The notes beneath the pieces were generated by a model that did not search any database, had not been told where the DNA came from, and saw nothing but the letters and a program-made list of their open reading frames with translations. From assembly GCA_040753875.1 (NCBI GenBank), contig JBFMDV010000005.1, positions 431,142 through 495,141 of the forward strand: a stretch of DNA of 64,000 bases, given 5' to 3'. Below, in pieces: positions 9,800-17,874 of the stretch (the stretch's first letter is position 1; each line of letters opens with the position of its first letter). Source of the DNA: Candidatus Zixiibacteriota bacterium (lineage in GTDB: Bacteria; Zixibacteria; MSB-5A5; GN15; FEB-12). A program made the position numbers and the translations under genes.

Positions 9800-10555
9800 C
9801 TACCTGACCAGCACCATCTTCTTCGTCGCCACCAGGTCCCCTGCTACAAGCCGATAGAAATAGGCGCCCGAAGCCATCTGCGCACCGTCGTTGTCACGGC
9901 CATCCCACTTCAACTTGTGAGGCCCGGCTGACTGAGTCTCATCGACCAGTTTGCGTACTTCCTGCCCGAGCAAGTTGAAGATCGTTATCGACACGTGCGA
10001 TGTTACCGGCAGCATGTACTCGATCACGGTCGAGGGGTTGAACGGGTTTGGGTAGTTCTGGTCGAGCGTGAAATCAATGGGCACATCACCATCGCCGACA
10101 TCGGTGGGTGTGCCGGCGCTGTCAACGCCGAAGTTGTACAGAAACAGCTGCGGGTCCGGATCGCGACTCGAGTTGTGATACTCAACCACCGCCAGCGTGT
10201 AGCGACCGGCGGGAAGCGGCGGGGCCGCCTGCGTAAACTTGTAAGGTGCGATCGCCGTCAGACAGGGACCGGAGACCCAATTGTCCTTCCCAATAATGGC
10301 GATTGTCAGAACATTTCCGACCACCGAGATCGATGACCAGGCAACTTCGGGACTCCAGCAGAGATCCGGGAAATACCCGTCAATAGTTACGTGGAACGGG
10401 CTTCCTGCAACCGGCACGGGCGGGGTCAATGCCACCTGCACGACAGCAGCCGTGATGGATAACGCCGGCAGCGACAATGACGCTACCACAACGGCGGCAT
10501 AACCGAATCGGCGGCCGATCGAAGCATGTCTTGAGTGAATAACTGATGATTTCAT
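9800..10555 (-). CDS. Secreted protein with C-terminal T9SS/FlgD-like sorting domain
   Basis: 251 residues. It has an N-terminal signal peptide (hydrophobic run at about 18-40), a small beta-rich domain (about 40-150) of no clear family, then an ~80-residue C-terminal sorting domain with NYPNPFNPSTVIEY, NLLGQEVRKL, WDGRDNDG and ASGAYFYRL. That tail is the 'type A' C-terminal domain of type IX-like secretion or FlgD Ig-like fold, typical of FCB bacteria. The protein is therefore expected on the surface or outside the cell. No secretion machinery gene is in the window. The mature domain is unrecognised. Confidence 0.82.
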   Translation of the reverse strand: MKSSVIHSRHASIGRRFGYAAVVVASLSLPALSITAAVVQVALTPPVPVAGSPFHVTIDGYFPDLCWSPEVAWSSISVVGNVLTIAIIGKDNWVSGPCLTAIAPYKFTQAAPPLPAGRYTLAVVEYHNSSRDPDPQLFLYNFGVDSAGTPTDVGDGDVPIDFTLDQNYPNPFNPSTVIEYMLPVTSHVSITIFNLLGQEVRKLVDETQSAGPHKLKWDGRDNDGAQMASGAYFYRLVAGDLVATKKMVLVR

Positions 10556-11001
10556 ATTCCCTCCAGTTATGAGAACATAACTGCATTAAGAATTATTAAT
10601 AATATACTACACGAGCATCGACACCACAAGCCACTTTCGAGCATTCGACCGGATTCACGGTATCTTCCACGTCAAGACGCAACCAATCCGGGATCCGTTC
10701 AGTCCCTGGGACACTATCGCTTTGGCCGACATCCGCAAAGTCTGGCTGGCAGCCACTACGCCTTTCAACTCCTTTCCCCTCATGGCGTTAGGCCTGTTCA
10801 CGAGAATCTGCGCGCACCCCCACCGGCTTTTTAATTGACATCGTGGTTCCAGTATATCTATTTTAGATGCTATCACGGATCAAACCTGCATCGTTACCAG
10901 TATAAGTAGACCGAAGATGTCGCGTATACACAACACGGGACAACCAAACAGGGTTATTTGATACAACCAAACCAAACACACAACCCTCAAGGAGGAACTG
11001 T
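10556..11001. other. 446-base intergenic region, divergent promoters, no convincing gene
   Basis: It separates two divergently transcribed exported-protein genes. The part nearest 10556 is AT-rich (attattaataatatac) as expected of a promoter for the minus-strand gene, and a plus-strand promoter candidate is at 10835-10864. A 74-codon open frame on the minus strand (10655-10876) has no ribosome binding site or family resemblance and is not called. Confidence 0.6.
10835..10864 (+). promoter_or_regulatory. Candidate sigma-70 promoter for the cysteine-rich exported protein
   Basis: TTGACA at 10835-10840, an 18-base spacer, then TATTTT at 10859-10864. A long leader of about 130 bases would separate it from the gene at 11002. 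A second -10-like TATAAG lies further downstream, so the exact start is uncertain. Confidence 0.4.
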
Positions 11002-11364
11002 ATGTTCAAGAAACTCGGACTGGTCATGCTCATGGTGGCGGCGTTTTGCCTGATGCAGATCGCCCCCGCGATGGCGTCCGATCCGGCCAAACCGGCGGCA
11101 CAGCCGGAGGCCAAAAAAGAGACGACCGCCAAACCGATGGCGCACCAGCACACGTACGCCAACGAAGTGGCCGTGTGCGGCTGCGGCAAGCTGTTCGTGC
11201 CGGATGCCAACACCAAGTACATCGAGTACAAGGGCAAAGAGTACGCCTGCTGTACCGAAGGATGCCATAAGATGGCGTCCGGGAATCCGGAAGCTGCGGC
11301 CAAGGCATCCGAAGAGCAGCTCGCCAAGCTAATGGCACCTGCGACGACAGCCGAAAAGAAATAG
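11002..11364 (+). CDS. Exported small Cys/His protein, YHS/TRASH-like metal-binding candidate
   Basis: 120 residues. Signal peptide with cleavage likely after MASD-type residues near position 27, an Ala/Lys/Pro-rich linker with HQH, then a compact cysteine cluster: VCGCGKLF followed by CCTEGCHKMA. The spacing and aromatic residues (YIEYKGKEYACC) resemble YHS or TRASH domains, which bind metal ions. The C-terminal ~35 residues are Ala/Glu/Lys-rich. A very strong ribosome binding site (AAGGAGG) precedes the ATG, suggesting high expression, and a good terminator follows. A role in periplasmic metal handling is inferred only from the motif. Confidence 0.78.
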   Translation: MFKKLGLVMLMVAAFCLMQIAPAMASDPAKPAAQPEAKKETTAKPMAHQHTYANEVAVCGCGKLFVPDANTKYIEYKGKEYACCTEGCHKMASGNPEAAAKASEEQLAKLMAPATTAEKK

Positions 11365-11400
11365 CGCGAGCGACGGCACTCTACATCGATTGTATCGAGG

Positions 11401-11438
11401 CACCCGAGTCCACTCCGGATTCGGGTGTTCTGTTTTTT
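11401..11438 (+). terminator. Rho-independent terminator after the Cys/His protein
   Basis: CACCCGA and TCGGGTG pair, extended by TCC/GGA with single bulges, and are followed by TTCTGTTTTTT. Confidence 0.75.
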
Positions 11439-11505
11439 GCAACAACAGCTCCAATCCATCGCAGCCCGTTCGACACGCGCGAAGCGGTAAACCAGGCGCT
11501 GCCTG

Positions 11506-11535
11506 TTGACAAAACCGGACCAATGCGGCTATAAT
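11506..11535 (+). promoter_or_regulatory. Near-perfect sigma-70 promoter for the PTS IIA-like gene
   Basis: TTGACA at 11506-11511, 18-base spacer, TATAAT at 11530-11535. Both hexamers match consensus exactly. The transcription start would be about 11542, some 38 bases before the ATG at 11580. Confidence 0.75.
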
Positions 11536-11579
11536 CACGGCTAAACTGTGCGTCGTGCGACGCCGATATTGTGAGCATT

Positions 11580-12080
11580 ATGCATTTGTCGCGATACCTG
11601 ACAGAGAACCTGATCAAGCTCGAGATGAGCACCGAGATCGAACCGTTTGTCGACGGCTGCTCGCTCGACAAGTGGCGTCTGAAAGCCAAGGAGTCGGTTT
11701 TGGGGGAGCTGGTGGACCTTCTGGACCAGGGGAACCGTATCGGCAATCGGACCAAGCTGCTGTTGGACTTTATCAATCGCGAGAAAAAGGCCACCACCGG
11801 CATCGGCAAAGGGGTGGCGATCCCGCATATACGGTCACTTCAGGCCAAAGAGTTCATGGTGGCATTCGCGCGCTCCACTCATGGCTATGATTTCGATTCG
11901 CTCGACCAGCAGCCCACGCATTTGTTCTTCGTGATGGCGTCCCCGCCCTATGATGACGGCATGTATCTGAAGGCGTTCAAGGCGATCGCCGAGATGTTTC
12001 AGTACGATGCGTTCCGCGAGGAGCTGATGAAAGTCTCCGCTCCCGGCGAAGTGATCCGCGCCCTCCGCTCCATGGAGTAA
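11580..12080 (+). CDS. PTS IIA domain protein (PtsN/fructose type)
   Basis: 166 residues from the ATG at 11580, preferred over the GTG at 11571 because MHLSRYLTENLIKLEM aligns with the usual PtsN N terminus. The phospho-acceptor motif TTGIGKGVAIPH is present, with the active His at about residue 83. There are no EIIB, EIIC or Hpr partners nearby. Such lone IIA-Ntr proteins usually regulate nitrogen, carbon or potassium metabolism by phosphorylation state rather than sugar uptake. Compared with E. coli PtsN the C terminus keeps AEMFQYDAFREELM, matching the family helix. The regulatory target is unknown. Confidence 0.85.
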   Translation: MHLSRYLTENLIKLEMSTEIEPFVDGCSLDKWRLKAKESVLGELVDLLDQGNRIGNRTKLLLDFINREKKATTGIGKGVAIPHIRSLQAKEFMVAFARSTHGYDFDSLDQQPTHLFFVMASPPYDDGMYLKAFKAIAEMFQYDAFREELMKVSAPGEVIRALRSME

Positions 12081-12144
12081 GTGACGTCGCCACTTCTGCC
12101 GCTTCGCGTGTAAAGACGATTAGTTCTGTGTTCCAATCCACAGA

Positions 12145-12317
12145 GGGCCTGTTGAAAAACTCTGCGGCTTCGAGAGTGGGAGCAACTGCCGGTTGTGGCG
12201 GGTCGTACGGCCGCACTTCAATGCCTGTAAGCTGTGTCATCGTCGCACTGAACGGAGTCGAAGTGCGGCGATGATATAACGTGCGGCCGTGTGACCCGCC
12301 ACTTTTTCAACAGGCCC
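12145..12317. repeat. MITE-like palindromic element, copy 1
   Basis: 173 bases bounded by perfect 15-bp terminal inverted repeats, GGGCCTGTTGAAAAA (12145-12159) and TTTTTCAACAGGCCC (12303-12317). Nested inside are further inverted arms: GTGGCGGGTC with GACCCGCCAC, GCCGCACTTC with GAAGTGCGGC, and CATCGTCGCACT with AGTGCGGCGATG. Its 120-base core (12194-12313) recurs at 13511-13630 with a single difference. No coding capacity. Non-autonomous element or REP-type repeat; the two copies flank the genes at 12348-13372. Confidence 0.8.
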
Positions 12318-12347
12318 ACATAGTTTGGGAATTTGCTTTATCGGCCG

Positions 12348-12977
12348 TCACATGTCGGCTGCCAGTAGATTCTTCAGATAGTACTTCTCTCGAGATACTT
12401 CACGAATCCATATGTTGGTATCCCGAAGATCGAACCTTTCAGGATTCCAGAAACCGCCAATCCATTCTTTCAACTCCTCGTGCTGTTCGTGGCCAGGATC
12501 AGCCAGTGCCTTCAGAAAATCCTCGTACCCTCCCGGGCCGCCGCAATCCTCCGGAGGACAGCACCTGCTTCCTTCCAGGCACCGCGGATATTTGATCTTC
12601 GGTCGAGCCGGTTCGATTGCCTCAACCTCTATCTGATGTTCCCATCCGTCACCGAAGTCATAGTCATACTGGAAAGTCAGGCCGGTCTCACGCACAACCT
12701 TGTTCAGCCGCACGGTTCGCTCATCGATATCCTTGGGATTCATATCCGTATCGGGATACGTATAGTAACTCCCATCAATTATGAACTGGTGTAAGTGCGA
12801 GTTGGTCCACCCCATCACACTTTGAATGATATGATGCAGTTGGATCAACGTGATGTTGGCGGGCACTTCGAACCGTCGCCAAATGGACGGTTCTATCTCG
12901 TTGAGCTTAATTTTTAGCCGGTAGATCATTGCAGCCGGCGAGCGTTTCAGCCGAACGCCCTTCTGTTTCTTCTCCAT
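12348..12977 (-). CDS. Plasmid pRiA4b ORF-3-like family protein
   Basis: 209 residues. The first ~150 match the PRiA4_ORF3 domain: YRLKIKLNEIEPSIWRRFEV, then LIQLHHIIQSVMGW, then YDFGDGWEHQIEVE and CLEGSRCCPPEDCGGPGGYE, which is the diagnostic C-terminal motif. Function of the family is unknown; it is common on mobile elements and beside transposases. Here it lies between the two MITE-like repeat copies, together with a cupin gene 23 bases upstream on the same strand, consistent with an acquired segment. The two genes could be co-transcribed. Confidence 0.87.
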   Translation of the reverse strand: MEKKQKGVRLKRSPAAMIYRLKIKLNEIEPSIWRRFEVPANITLIQLHHIIQSVMGWTNSHLHQFIIDGSYYTYPDTDMNPKDIDERTVRLNKVVRETGLTFQYDYDFGDGWEHQIEVEAIEPARPKIKYPRCLEGSRCCPPEDCGGPGGYEDFLKALADPGHEQHEELKEWIGGFWNPERFDLRDTNIWIREVSREKYYLKNLLAADM

Positions 12978-13000
12978 ATCTGTTCCTCTCTCTATCGATC

Positions 13001-13372
13001 TCAGTCCCCGGTCGGCCTGATGGCGCTGGTTTCGACCATCAGCATGACGGTCTTCTGAGGCGCTCGCGGGCGATGCATCATCCCTTTGCTGATGGTCACC
13101 CCCTGATGCAGTCCAAGCTCGATCGTGCGGTCCGACAGGTCGATCAGGAGTCTGCCTTCAAGCACGAAAAAGAACTCGTCGTCGCGATCATGCTTGTGCC
13201 AGTGAAACTCCCCCTCGATAACACCGAGCCGGACGACGCTGTCGTTTACTTTCGTCAGCGTGCGATTCGACCACTTCTCGGTGATACCGGCCACGATTGC
13301 CGGAACGTCGATGAGTTGCTGGTGGTCGAATTGGATATCGAGATTGATATTGTACTCGGGTCGTTGGTTCAT
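13001..13372 (-). CDS. Cupin-domain protein
   Basis: 123 residues from the ATG at 13372, chosen because AAGGGAG lies 9 bases upstream; an open extension to 13438 has no such site. Cupin motif 1 is visible as GEFHWHKHDRDDEFFFVLEG (His, His, Glu metal ligands) with the second motif HRPRAPQKTVMLMVE. Single-domain cupins of this type are small metal-dependent isomerases, dioxygenases or sugar or signal-binding proteins; the substrate cannot be predicted. It is in the segment framed by two MITE-like copies, upstream of the pRiA4b ORF-3-like gene. Confidence 0.85.
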   Translation of the reverse strand: MNQRPEYNINLDIQFDHQQLIDVPAIVAGITEKWSNRTLTKVNDSVVRLGVIEGEFHWHKHDRDDEFFFVLEGRLLIDLSDRTIELGLHQGVTISKGMMHRPRAPQKTVMLMVETSAIRPTGD

Positions 13373-13465
13373 GGCGCTACTCCCTTTGGTCTGATCCTGA
13401 GATATTGGGAAGATAACGATTGACGCGAGCGTACGCAATCACGCCACCATGCCACCATTCATGGC

Positions 13466-13630
13466 TTGTTGAAGAACTATGCTGTTCTGAAGTCAGTAGC
13501 AATTGCTCGTTGTGGCGGGTCGTACGGCCGCACTTCAATGCCTGTAAGCTGTGTCATCGTCGCACTGAGCGGAGTCGAAGTGCGGCGATGATATAACGTG
13601 CGGCCGTGTGACCCGCCACTTTTTCAACAG
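13466..13630. repeat. MITE-like palindromic element, copy 2
   Basis: Same orientation as copy 1. The 120-base core 13511-13630 matches 12194-12313 with one visible difference. The left end is degenerate (CTTGTTGAA against the TTCAACAG right end), and the flanks differ from copy 1, so only the core moved or was retained. Confidence 0.8.
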
Positions 13631-13678
13631 TTCCTTCATGGCGGGAGATTGTTCGAGTAGCCCCGTAGCCACTTGTAG

Positions 13679-13722
13679 GTCAAGACCCCATCAGAGGCTT
13701 TCGCGGAGGGAGGGGTCTTGAC
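13679..13722. repeat. Inverted repeat in gene-free, repeat-rich region
   Basis: Perfect 11-bp arms GTCAAGACCCC (13679-13689) and GGGGTCTTGAC (13712-13722) with a 22-base loop. A second small hairpin CGCACCT-AATC-AGGTGCG follows at 13755-13772. The whole stretch 13631-13975 has no credible gene; it appears to be layered non-coding repeats. Confidence 0.7.
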
Positions 13723-13786
13723 ATCACGGGCATCAATTGTCAAAACCTCGGTGCCGCACCTAATCAGGTGCGTTTGGGGAGGGAGT

Positions 13787-13958
13787 CCCGTAGCCAACCC
13801 GAAGTGTGTGGAACTCCGTTCGGGCTGAGTCTGACGAGTACCACTACGCTCAGAGAACATGCCTAAAACCCAACAACTGACCTCACTTCGCGGCTATCCA
13901 TGGATCGACAACTCTCAGCCATAACGAAACTCAACACCCTTCGGGTGTGCTACGAACT
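13787..13958. repeat. Direct repeat B, copy 1 (172 bases)
   Basis: Shares with 14272-14445 the opening CCCGTAGCC-ACCCGAAG-GTGTGGAACTCCGTT, a middle CACTACGCTCAGAGAACATGCCT, and the end CGAAACTCAACACCCTTCGG...TGCTACGAACT. The central part has diverged. The two copies lie either side of the small gene at 13976-14212. Confidence 0.78.
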
Positions 13959-13975
13959 ATCGGTAGTGTCTCTAG

Positions 13976-14212
13976 TTACTCTAACTCCGGGCGACTGTAG
14001 GGTTGGAAGTCGTCCTGTGTAACACCCCAGTCCTCTTGCAAGAAGACGCTAAGCTCATCGTCGTTTAGAAACCAATAGTCGAACTCGTAACGCTCTTCAA
14101 GAGACGAGAAGAGATAAACGAAAATGCCGCCGGTCTTCTCAATGTCTCGATGCATGACGAGCCATCGAATTCCCTGTCTTCGATGTTTTTCTGGTATTTC
14201 AACGACACTCAT
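13976..14212 (-). CDS. Small hypothetical protein flanked by direct repeats
   Basis: 78 residues, acidic and aromatic (EFDYWFLNDDELSVFLQEDWG). ATG preceded by AGGGG at normal spacing. No recognised domain, no signal peptide or membrane segment. It lies on the strand opposite most of its neighbours and exactly between two direct repeats (13787-13958 and 14272-14445), like a cassette. Size and acidity would fit an immunity protein or antitoxin, but no toxin is beside it, so this is speculation. Coding status is likely but not certain. Confidence 0.5.
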   Translation of the reverse strand: MSVVEIPEKHRRQGIRWLVMHRDIEKTGGIFVYLFSSLEERYEFDYWFLNDDELSVFLQEDWGVTQDDFQPYSRPELE

Positions 14213-14271
14213 TTTTCCCCTGGGGAGTCCTTAATATATCGGTACATGAAATTTCTTGATCACCTTGCAGC

Positions 14272-14445
14272 CCCGTAGCCCACCCGAAGCGTGTGGAACT
14301 CCGTTGGGGCTGCGTCCAACAATTGCCACTACGCTCAGAGAACATGCCTCAACACTCCACAACTGACCTCACAGCAGAGTTCATCCACAGACTGACGATT
14401 TTCAGCCAAAGCGAAACTCAACACCCTTCGGGTGTGCTACGAACT
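14272..14445. repeat. Direct repeat B, copy 2 (174 bases)
   Basis: Partner of 13787-13958. The hairpin-forming end CACCCTTCGGGTGTGCTACGAA also occurs, slightly changed, at 22522-22543, so a shorter unit of this repeat is dispersed. The rest of 14213-14558 holds no gene, only a TTTTTCAACAG end (14446-14456) like that of the MITE-like element. Confidence 0.75.
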
Positions 14446-14558
14446 CTTTTTCAACAGCCCCTTCGTGTTGCGTTTCTTCCTCCGTCTGCAAATTCCCCCT
14501 TAACTCACTGCTTTTTCCGTACCGGCGCCTGTTGGCAAAAGCCATAGGAGCGCTCGAC

Positions 14559-15101
14559 ATGCATACTTCCCTTAGACAAATCGAGGCTAACCGTCGCAAC
14601 GCCCGGAAATCGACCGGTCCAAAAACCCGCGAAGGCAAAGCCAGAGTTTCCCAGAACGCCGTCAAACACGGCCTCTACGCCAAAAAGATCGTCCTCACAT
14701 CGCCGCGCGTCTCCGAGACTCAGGCAAAATACGATTCTCTCTGCAACGCCATTGTGAACAATCTTGACCCGCACTCCCCGCTCGAATGCCTCCTGGCCCG
14801 GCGCATTGCCAACTGCGTCTGGCAAATCGAACGGGCTGACAATTCCCCGGCCTCACTGTTTCCCGGCAACTGCGACGACGACCCAGACATCACTGATACG
14901 GAACTCCTGGCCGCCATCCGACTCCACTACAGATACCTGCAACTCAGGCGCCGCCTTAAGTGCCGCGTCAACCGAATTCACGCGATGCTCGTCTATGTAA
15001 AACAAACCGATTTGCCTGAAGCGGTTCAACAAGTTGCACAGGCGCTTCTGAATAATCGAACGCACCGTGAAACAAACCCGTTGCTGGAGAGGGTCCTCTG
15101 A
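14559..15101 (+). CDS. Hypothetical protein of the 'STGPKTREGKARVSQNAVKHG' family
   Basis: 180 residues from the ATG at 14559, which has TAGGAG 9 bases upstream. The N terminus carries IEANRRNARKSTGPKT followed by EGKARVSQNAVKHGLYA, a hallmark seen in many uncharacterised proteins of Acidobacteria, Planctomycetes and related phyla, often in many copies per genome and near repeats. The remainder is helical and rich in Arg and Leu, with no catalytic motif. Function unknown; the basic N-terminal stretch suggests nucleic acid contact. Its placement right after direct repeat B and a fragment of the MITE end supports an accessory, mobile-element-linked family. Confidence 0.75.
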   Translation: MHTSLRQIEANRRNARKSTGPKTREGKARVSQNAVKHGLYAKKIVLTSPRVSETQAKYDSLCNAIVNNLDPHSPLECLLARRIANCVWQIERADNSPASLFPGNCDDDPDITDTELLAAIRLHYRYLQLRRRLKCRVNRIHAMLVYVKQTDLPEAVQQVAQALLNNRTHRETNPLLERVL

Positions 15102-15210
15102 AACCAGTACCACACCGGCACGGCCAGACCGCGAAGCAGTGTCGTCTGCCATATCTGAATCGGCGTGTGACCGGGTCCCCGCCTGCTATAAACTGGCACG
15201 ATGTACAACA

Positions 15211-15284
15211 TACCCCCGGCAGGATTCGAACCTGCTACCCTCTGCTTAGAAGGCAGATGCTCTATCCACATGAGCTACGGGGGC
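15211..15284 (-). tRNA. tRNA-Arg (anticodon TCT)
   Basis: 74-nt cloverleaf: acceptor GCCCCCG pairing with CGGGGGT, D-stem GCTC/GAGC, anticodon stem TCTGC/GCAGA with loop CTTCTAA (anticodon TCT), T-arm GCAGG-TTCGAAT-CCTGC. Discriminator A; CCA is not encoded. It reads AGA and AGG codons. Confidence 0.96.
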
Positions 15285-15399
15285 GTGGCTTGCCACTCTT
15301 ATTCTGACGTGTATGATAGCTCGGATTAGGACGAAAGGGCAATACTAAAATGGACTGTTCGCAGGTCCAAGAGGCTCAGGTCCAGACGCCCGTTACCAC

Positions 15400-15435
15400 A
15401 AACAAAAACCGGCAGGGTGGTAACCCCCTGCCGGT
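15400..15435 (-). terminator. Rho-independent terminator of the cytochrome operon
   Basis: On the minus strand ACCGGCAGGG pairs with CCCTGCCGGT around an 8-base loop and is followed by TTTTTGTTTG. It lies 30 bases past the stop of the multihaem cytochrome gene. Confidence 0.82.
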
Positions 15436-15464
15436 GTTCTCAAGCAGATGTAACCGCCCGGGCG

Positions 15465-16607
15465 TTACATCCGCTTTACATATTCTCCCGGCGGCTGGTC
15501 TTTGAAATGCCGGTTATCATCGTGGCACCCGCTGCACGTGGGGGGCGCATCGAATTTCCGCTGCGCATGACAATCGGTGCAGTCCACTTCGGCGTGGATC
15601 TCATCGAGCCGCAAACCGGTAACGGCATGTTTGAAATTGGCCGGATTCCAACCGCTGTGACAATTGCTGCACTGGTTGTTCATTTTCACAATCCGCTTGC
15701 CGGTCGGATGACAGGCACGGCAGACCAGGTCTTCGTGATAGGTACCAAGCGCCCAGCCTGTGCTTTCGTGGTTGAATCCGGGCCGCTCCCGATTGTCGTG
15801 ACATTTGTCGCACACCGCTTTTCCGTGACAATCGTTGCAGACGGCGTGAACCTCCTCCTGCGTCTTGGCCAGCTTGGCCGGCTTGTCGATGTCGTGGCAA
15901 TAGCTGCAGTTCTCTTTCTTGTGGCAGTCCACACACCGGAGCCCAAACAGGTCGATATGCTCTTTATGCTGGAAGGTCACCACCGGCCCCTGCTGATACG
16001 GCGTCTGGTACACTTTCTTCACGGGCTCGGTGATGATCGGGTGCGCGCTTCCCATGATGTCGGTAGAGTCAGCCACCGTATCGGACGTCTTGGTCTTGCC
16101 GTTAGGCTTGTGGCAGATCACGCATTTGGTATCGTGACTCCACTCACGGTGGCACGACAGGCATTGCCGGTGATAGGCCCCTTTGAGACTCGGTTGCCTC
16201 AGGTTTACGGCTCCCCCCTCGTTGGCATGACACTCCTTGCACGGAGGGACTCGACCCGACGGGCTGTAATGGTGGCAGGTCACACAGTTCTGTCCCATCT
16301 GCGCCATCTTGGCGTGAAGTTTGTGATTGAAGTGCACCGGCTGGTATTCAGATGCCAGCTCGTCAAGAAGCATCGAATCAGGGGCCTCGGAGAGCTGGTG
16401 AGCTGCCGTCACGTGCGTCATCGACAAACTGGGGCAGGCTTTCAGACACTTGTCTTTGGCGGTCGGGACCTCGCACGTGTGGCACTGTAAGCAGTTCATT
16501 TTGGGCATGCTCGATTGGGCGGAATCCTCGAAGCCTTGAGCCAACGGTGCGAAGACTAACCCTGCAAGCACAATGATGACAAGTCTCACGTTGTCTTTCC
16601 TATACAT
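15465..16607 (-). CDS. Periplasmic multihaem cytochrome c with 13 CxxCH motifs
   Basis: 380 residues with an N-terminal signal peptide (VIIVLAGLVFAPLAQG). I count 13 CxxCH haem-binding motifs (CLQCH, CVTCH, CKECH, CLSCH, CVICH, CVDCH, CSYCH, CNDCH, CDKCH, CRACH, CSNCH, CTDCH, CSGCH), spread over residues 39 to about 365. Many extra histidines can serve as distal ligands. It is the last gene of a three-gene operon, its ATG overlapping the ribosome binding region within the NrfD-like gene's end, and a terminator follows. It likely receives electrons from the quinone pool through the FeS and membrane subunits and passes them to periplasmic or extracellular acceptors, like the Cbc complexes of Geobacter. 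Confidence 0.93.
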   Translation of the reverse strand: MYRKDNVRLVIIVLAGLVFAPLAQGFEDSAQSSMPKMNCLQCHTCEVPTAKDKCLKACPSLSMTHVTAAHQLSEAPDSMLLDELASEYQPVHFNHKLHAKMAQMGQNCVTCHHYSPSGRVPPCKECHANEGGAVNLRQPSLKGAYHRQCLSCHREWSHDTKCVICHKPNGKTKTSDTVADSTDIMGSAHPIITEPVKKVYQTPYQQGPVVTFQHKEHIDLFGLRCVDCHKKENCSYCHDIDKPAKLAKTQEEVHAVCNDCHGKAVCDKCHDNRERPGFNHESTGWALGTYHEDLVCRACHPTGKRIVKMNNQCSNCHSGWNPANFKHAVTGLRLDEIHAEVDCTDCHAQRKFDAPPTCSGCHDDNRHFKDQPPGEYVKRM

Positions 16608-16608
16608 C

Positions 16609-17874
16609 TCAGTTCACCTTCCCCGCTTTGATAACCACCGGTGCGGAAACGGACGGCTGCCGGGCAGAGGTGTCTTCGTGCCCCGTAATCACCGGGAAAT
16701 TGAGCACAACAAACCGATACACGAGCACCAGAGCGCATACCAATCCGACGGTGACAAGTATTTCGAAAATCGACGGGAAATAGGTCTTCGTCGGATAAAG
16801 CGGCTTGTATGCGACCAGGAACACGTTGATACGATTGAGCAGCACGCCGAAAATCACCATACTTGCCGAAGAAAAAAGACCGGCGACCGAGTGTCGTACT
16901 TTGGACATAGACAAAAGCACGATTGGCGCCACCACGCCAATAAGCAATTCTATGAGAAACATGATCGACTGAGTCAATCCCTCGAAAACCAAGGGCCAGG
17001 CCTCGCGAAGGGTCAGGTCTCCAATTTTGATGGCCAAATACACACCGAGCAGAATCGGCGTATAGCGGGCAATTGAGGACAGGACCGGAGTCTCCGGAAT
17101 AAGTTTGAAACTTCGTGAGGCCAGTATCGACTCGAAAATCACCATCGGAAAACCGACCGCAATCGCAGACAGGAGGAACATCAATGGCGATATCGGCGTG
17201 TACCAAAGCGGGTGCATCTTGGTGGGCGCGATCACCATGAGCGTTCCCAGCGACGACTGATGCAGACAGGAGAGCACGACCCCCGCGATGATAAACAGGG
17301 AGATGAATCGGCCAAGATATTTCTCGCAGAGAATCAGCCATGAGTTGACGAACGTGTTCAATGCCGACAGCGGGCCGGGCAGGTTGACGCGGTTTTTGAA
17401 CCGCTCGGCCACGATCGGCAGAAATTCGATATAGAGGACTGTTAGATAAATCATGACGCACATGCCGACCTCGAACAGCACCGAGTTCCCCTGCCACATG
17501 CTGGGCAGCATGGGGTGCCAGACGTTGTAATAGCGGCCGAGATCGGCCAGTAGGCCGATGACGACAAACGTGTAGCCCAGCATGGCGGTGAGCAGAGCGG
17601 GCCGCACGATGACGTGGTATTTCTCTTTGTGGAAAATGTCCGCAAGTGCTGCGGTAGTGAAGCCGCCGGCCGACAGCGCCACGCCGGAGGCAACATCAAT
17701 AGCGATCCAGATTCCCCAGGGGAACTGATCATCGAGATTGGTGACGGCGCCAATACCGGCGATCAGGCGGTAGGCATAGGACGCCAGTCCGGCCAGCATG
17801 ATAGCGAAGACGACTTTCGTTCCGGTCGTGAAAAACGGCACTTTCATCGGAGCGGCAGAAGCGTGATTACCCAT
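16609..17874 (-). CDS. NrfD/HybB-like integral membrane quinone-interacting subunit
   Basis: 421 residues from the ATG at 17874, picked for the GGAGGAGG site 7 bases upstream; it overlaps the preceding gene by 8 bases. About ten hydrophobic helices cover the chain. The early FPWGIWIAIDVASGVALSAGG segment and DLGRYYNVWHPM match HybB-type NrfD proteins. Such subunits bind menaquinone and carry electrons between the membrane and a periplasmic FeS partner. There is no catalytic molybdopterin subunit in this operon, so the complex probably links quinones directly to the 13-haem cytochrome. Confidence 0.9.
   Translation of the reverse strand: MGNHASAAPMKVPFFTTGTKVVFAIMLAGLASYAYRLIAGIGAVTNLDDQFPWGIWIAIDVASGVALSAGGFTTAALADIFHKEKYHVIVRPALLTAMLGYTFVVIGLLADLGRYYNVWHPMLPSMWQGNSVLFEVGMCVMIYLTVLYIEFLPIVAERFKNRVNLPGPLSALNTFVNSWLILCEKYLGRFISLFIIAGVVLSCLHQSSLGTLMVIAPTKMHPLWYTPISPLMFLLSAIAVGFPMVIFESILASRSFKLIPETPVLSSIARYTPILLGVYLAIKIGDLTLREAWPLVFEGLTQSIMFLIELLIGVVAPIVLLSMSKVRHSVAGLFSSASMVIFGVLLNRINVFLVAYKPLYPTKTYFPSIFEILVTVGLVCALVLVYRFVVLNFPVITGHEDTSARQPSVSAPVVIKAGKVN

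Noticed and set aside
10655-10876. 74-codon minus-strand open frame in the intergenic region
   Set aside because: No ribosome binding site, no domain, and unusual composition; not distinguishable from chance.
12100-14500. Transposase or integrase for the repeats in this stretch
   Set aside because: No frame encodes a transposase-like DDE or recombinase motif; the repeats look non-autonomous.
15417-16490. Long plus-strand open frame (357 codons) opposite the multihaem cytochrome gene
   Set aside because: It is an antisense shadow of a GC-rich coding region with no ribosome binding site or recognisable domain; the minus-strand frame has 13 CxxCH motifs.
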